DNA of 58,998 nt, taken from IMG/VR virus record IMGVR_UViG_3300034682_000453, positions 1 to 58,998 of that record, one strand, 5' to 3'. Shown here piece after piece: positions 55,977 to 58,998 of the stretch (its first letter is position 1; each line of letters begins with the position of its first letter). The notes under the pieces were generated by a model that worked only from the letters and a program-made list of their open reading frames with translations, did not search any database and was not told where the DNA came from. The translations under genes and the position numbers were made by a program. The stretch is from a virus.

Positions 55977-56483
55977 ATGACACAGCGCGAAGAGTTAGAT
56001 GTTATAACAGTTGATGGTCAGCTATTGGACACAGGCGTGTTCGTAAAAAGCCTCCCTGAATATCTGGTTGTTTTGGGTCTATATCAAATGGCTGGCTGTA
56101 AAATATGGCCTTGGCACGAAGGATATAAAGAACCAAACGATGGAGATGAGAGATCGTTGTACGTCTATAAAGACGTTGGATTTTTCAAGGAAATTTACCC
56201 TGTTGCTGTAGGCGTTAAAGTTTTGACGATTCCTGAATTATTCGAGATCGTTACTGGCAAGCAAACCGCCAAATGGCAGGATGTGCCAGAATCAGTGACG
56301 CCTAAAGAAAGTATGGTTCCAATAAAAGATGACGATTTCATTCTGGTTCCTCGCGGAATCTTAGGCGCAGCATGTTCAGCTATCTACAAAAGAAGGGACG
56401 CACCAGTATTGCTTTCCAAGCTACGCGAACTTTCGATGTCTGAGGGCGCAATGCGGTCAGCTCCGGTTAAGGATGGTGCGTGA
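55977..56483 (+). CDS. Hypothetical accessory protein
   Basis: Encodes 168 residues. Mixed fold with WPWHEGYKEP and a C-terminal region like helper domains of mosaic early phage proteins. It ends in APVKDGA, as does the next gene, because both share the junction sequence. Not recognised. Confidence 0.5.
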   Translation: MTQREELDVITVDGQLLDTGVFVKSLPEYLVVLGLYQMAGCKIWPWHEGYKEPNDGDERSLYVYKDVGFFKEIYPVAVGVKVLTIPELFEIVTGKQTAKWQDVPESVTPKESMVPIKDDDFILVPRGILGAACSAIYKRRDAPVLLSKLRELSMSEGAMRSAPVKDGA

Positions 56484-56818
56484 TGAGCGAATTAAAACCA
56501 TGCCCATTTTGTGGAAGTGAGGCAAAACTTAGATATGAAACTTTGCTTGGCGGCTGGCTCGCTGGATGCTCTAGCGGTAACTGCGCAGCAAGCGGAAGGT
56601 TAAGTGGCGCTAAAGAAAAAACAATCGCATTTTGGAATTGCCGCCAACAAGACAAAGTAAAATCAGCTCAAGATGGATATACATTAATTTCAACTGAATT
56701 AATCGATAAGTTTCCTGAAATAAATATGAGCAATTACGGACAAGATGAGGTTGATGCTCTTAACTCATGGGGAATTGAAGTGGTAACTGCAGCCGCGCCA
56801 GTTAAGGATGGTGCGTGA
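56483..56818 (+). CDS. Lar-like restriction alleviation protein
   Basis: Encodes 111 residues from ATG 56483, overlapping the previous stop. N-terminal Lar-type zinc domain: LKPCPFCGSEAKLR, then Trp and Cys pairs (GCSSGNCAASG) and AFWNCRQ. Lar of Rac reduces type I restriction and stimulates modification. The C-terminal half is an appended region seen in mosaic phage genes. Activity is inferred from the N-terminal domain. Confidence 0.65.
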   Translation: MSELKPCPFCGSEAKLRYETLLGGWLAGCSSGNCAASGRLSGAKEKTIAFWNCRQQDKVKSAQDGYTLISTELIDKFPEINMSNYGQDEVDALNSWGIEVVTAAAPVKDGA

Positions 56819-57003
56819 TTACAGATAAAGCATCAACCGATAATAACCACTGTAAATGGTTCAAGTGCCCACGCTGCAATAATATTCAATTTTTTTATCC
56901 ATTCGCTGGTCAGCGAGTAACCTTTTGTGAAAGATGTGAGTCACATCATTACATTAATGGTGTTGCCATCTGTAATTCAGTTAATGAAGTAAGGAATTTA
57001 TAA
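56815..57003 (+). CDS. Small zinc-ribbon protein
   Basis: 62 residues from GTG 56815, overlapping the previous stop. CPRC and CERC form one treble-Cys zinc ribbon. Nearby His residues may contribute. Function unknown. Confidence 0.55.
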   Translation: MITDKASTDNNHCKWFKCPRCNNIQFFYPFAGQRVTFCERCESHHYINGVAICNSVNEVRNL

Positions 57004-57016
57004 TAGAGGATGTAGA

Positions 57017-57277
57017 ATGATTAAAACGCCAGTGTCTTGTGAGCTTATTGTAAATCAGGGTAAATTAACTATAGTTGACACCGATATTCTTGATGCAGAT
57101 GGAAAGTTAATAGCTATCGGCGGTCCATTATCAAATGAAATTGTAAAGAGAATTAACTTGCACGATGAGTTAGTTGATAAACTAAAGGACGTAGTGCTAT
57201 TTGTAATCACGTCATCAAAACAGCAGCTTGAAATAATGAAACTACTGGATAAATGCAAAGACACCCCACGCAGTTGA
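57017..57277 (+). CDS. Hypothetical early protein
   Basis: 86 residues with AGAGGATG before the ATG. Beta-rich N-terminus (LIVNQGKLTIVDTDILDADG) and a helical C-terminus. Last ordinary gene before the excision module. Not recognised. Confidence 0.55.
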   Translation: MIKTPVSCELIVNQGKLTIVDTDILDADGKLIAIGGPLSNEIVKRINLHDELVDKLKDVVLFVITSSKQQLEIMKLLDKCKDTPRS

Positions 57278-57438
57278 TCTATATCTCGCATGGCGCGCTG
57301 GATTTTTTTAATAATGCGCATCGGAGTTATTTTTTATGGCAGAAGATTTAATTTCTGTTGATTGGTAATTTAATTACTTAGTTTTAAATCTATTAATAAC
57401 ACCTCAGCATAAACTTAAACACACAAATAGGACAATTA

Positions 57439-57501
57439 ATGGACGAAGAAGTATTCACTCTTCGTGAGACCGACCTGCACGCGACTTTAACAGTCAAATA
57501 A
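57439..57501 (+). CDS. Possible 20-aa peptide before xis
   Basis: MDEEVFTLRETDLHATLTVK with AGGAC upstream. Too short to judge; may be a leader for the excisionase-like gene. Confidence 0.3.
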   Translation: MDEEVFTLRETDLHATLTVK

Positions 57502-57520
57502 ATCATAAGGAAATAAAATA

Positions 57521-57727
57521 ATGACGCCAACTAAGCGCCCTGCCAGCGAATACATTTTAGACACTGCCGAGGCTGCCGCCCGTATCCCCTGCGCTCCTGC
57601 AACCCTCAAGCGCTGGCGCCATACCGGTGCAAGAGTAATTCCGTATATCAAACCAGCCGGACGCTGTTTATATCATCCGGACGATATTGACGAGTTCAAA
57701 CTGCAAACCCTTGCCACTCATGCTTGA
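57521..57727 (+). CDS. Excisionase-like MerR-type HTH protein
   Basis: Encodes 68 residues with AAGGAA upstream. LDTAEAAARIPCAPATLKRW, RHTGAR and LYHPDDIDEFK fit the short MerR/AlpA-type winged-helix of excisionases and directionality factors. It is last in the rightward early operon, converging on int with a 10-bp overlap. It probably directs excision after induction. Confidence 0.65.
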   Translation: MTPTKRPASEYILDTAEAAARIPCAPATLKRWRHTGARVIPYIKPAGRCLYHPDDIDEFKLQTLATHA

Positions 57728-58998
57728 TTACCGGACAGTAGTTTCAGTAATCGCCCCCGTTCCTCTTCACTCAACCCCGCCACCATTCCCGCCAATTTAT
57801 CCGGTTGTTCCGCTCCGCCGTTGCTGGCTGACAGCATGGCGGTAGCGGCGGATTCCATTCCTATACGAACGCCACCTACCTGCAAGTGCGCGTAGGTGCT
57901 GGCGGTCACATTAATATTCTTATGCCCTAACATTTTTGAAATCATCAGCAGCGACTCCCCACCCATCGCCTGCCACGAACCCAGTGTCCGGCGCAAGTCA
58001 TGAATACATAACGTCTTGCTTTTCTCTTCGCTATACAACCCAGCCCGCTCAATAATCCGACTCCAAAACCCTGTTCCATCAGCAACAATGTGCCCGGTCT
58101 TGCTTATTTTTGACGGGAATACAAACCGCTCACCCGGCTCTCTGATGGTTAGTCTGCGTTGAAGGATCTCCATCAGAATGTCGATCAATGGCACAGAGTG
58201 TGCCGTTTTCCCTTTCATTTTTTTTGTAGGAATGCGCCACATCCTGTTAGTAATATCAATCTCATCCCACTCCATCGACAGGACGCAGGTTTTACGCTGA
58301 CCGGTAAACAGCAAGATCATGATCACGTCACGATAGATTGGCCGCTCCATAGAAATAGACTCGAAAAAGCGGGTCATTTCGTCAGGCTTCAAGATACGTT
58401 CGCGGGGTTTGATGCTTATTTGATGATGACGATCGAACGGGTTTTCCTTGGTGTACTCATTGGCGATGGCGTAGTTAATTAATGATTTACAAATTGCCAT
58501 GCCACGATTGTAAATTGCTGGACTTTTCTTTTTTAGTTCACCAGAAACCAGGATAGCGATTTTTGAATTAAGATCGACCAGTCTCTGCGTACCAATTAAC
58601 GGGCGTAGGTGTATGCGATAGACGCTCTGAATGCTGGCAATGCTGGTTGGTCTTCTCTCTCCCGCTTCAATGCGGAAGTTAAAGTTTCCCTGATAATCAG
58701 CAAACAATTCATTTACAGTCATGGTGCTGGTTTTTTCGTTGATGTCTTCCCCAGCCATGATCTTGTTCAGCAACTCTCTAGCTTTTACGCGAGCCTGATC
58801 AACCGTGAGTTCCGGAAACGGTCCGATACTGACGCGGGTTGTGCGCCCCTTGATTTTGCGTTGCAAGTGGAAGGATTTATGACCGGACGGCATAACGCGG
58901 AATATCAATCCCGGTTGTTCCGTGTCACCGAAGCGCTGCTCCGTGTCACCCGGCATGATTTCGCGCAAATTTGTCTTAGAAAATCGGAACTTATCCAT
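57718..58998 (-). CDS. int: Tyrosine integrase (P4 type)
   Basis: Encodes 426 residues. N-terminal DUF4102-like arm-binding domain (GLIFRVMPSGHKSFHLQRKI, TRVSIGPFPELTVDQAR), core-binding helices (about 90-180), and the catalytic domain with Arg235 (TGQRKT), Lys264, His333-x-x-Arg336, His359 and Tyr369. P4-type integrases recombine at tRNA or similar genes. The window starts at its ATG, so start and attachment site cannot be checked. A short internal duplication GDTEQ occurs at residues 17-21 and 24-28. Confidence 0.9.
   Translation of the reverse strand: MDKFRFSKTNLREIMPGDTEQRFGDTEQPGLIFRVMPSGHKSFHLQRKIKGRTTRVSIGPFPELTVDQARVKARELLNKIMAGEDINEKTSTMTVNELFADYQGNFNFRIEAGERRPTSIASIQSVYRIHLRPLIGTQRLVDLNSKIAILVSGELKKKSPAIYNRGMAICKSLINYAIANEYTKENPFDRHHQISIKPRERILKPDEMTRFFESISMERPIYRDVIMILLFTGQRKTCVLSMEWDEIDITNRMWRIPTKKMKGKTAHSVPLIDILMEILQRRLTIREPGERFVFPSKISKTGHIVADGTGFWSRIIERAGLYSEEKSKTLCIHDLRRTLGSWQAMGGESLLMISKMLGHKNINVTASTYAHLQVGGVRIGMESAATAMLSASNGGAEQPDKLAGMVAGLSEEERGRLLKLLSGNQA

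Noticed and set aside
14109-57277. Shiga toxin, antirepressor or other known virulence gene of 933W-like phages
   Set aside because: I looked between Q and lysis and in the early operon and found no toxin-like sequence.

Overview
The window is an almost complete temperate phage genome or prophage of the lambdoid, Stx-phage-933W-like podovirus type, from a gammaproteobacterium of moderate GC. I cannot fix the host genus; Aeromonas or a relative would fit, but nothing in the sequence proves it. The evidence is the gene order, a P22/933W-type portal, an N4-gp56-type capsid protein, a 3222-residue polyvalent virion protein, a CI/Cro switch, a lambda-like replication and nin region, and a YqaJ/RecT recombination pair ending in xis and int. 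The right edge of the window falls on the integrase start codon, so the attachment site lies outside.

Layout. At 1-1612 there are small left-end genes plus a gene-free, hairpin-rich stretch. From 1665 to 34667 (minus strand) lies the late operon. Read leftward from its start, it holds a Tad2-like DUF2829 protein, holin, SAR endolysin, Rz/Rz1, TerS, a GvpU-like protein, TerL, portal, scaffold, capsid, connectors, tail fibre, a J-like tail protein, internal virion proteins and the polyvalent protein. Intrinsic terminators lie between many of these genes, so expression should depend on the Q-type antiterminator at 35596-36273. From 35596 to 43981 (minus) is the lytic early operon: cro, small genes, an O-like initiator with internal iterons, DnaB, a DUF4942 protein, a DUF1367 protein, NinG and Q. 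Opposite-strand islands (35162-35393 and 38209-39076) interrupt it.

The repressor gene is at 44088, followed by three exported-protein genes likely expressed in the lysogen. At 45878 a second CGAAAC operator cluster overlaps a rightward promoter, the pL equivalent. The first 1.0 kb downstream looks like a large, elaborately folded non-coding RNA made of many perfect hairpins. It contains two copies of a two-hairpin module with compensatory base changes and ends 5 nt before a tRNA-Arg(UCU). This is the most unusual element of the window. The rightward operon then encodes small proteins, exonuclease, RecT, a coiled-coil protein, a Dam-type methyltransferase fusion, a C5 methyltransferase, a run of small accessory genes including a Lar-like protein, an excisionase-like protein, and the convergent integrase.

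Other DNA-level signals: seven TTGCGCA copies inside terS (candidate pac site), eight TGGTCGT iterons inside the O-like gene (candidate origin), an OOP-like antisense RNA, a shared sequence next to late terminators, and a repeated overlap sequence at early gene junctions.
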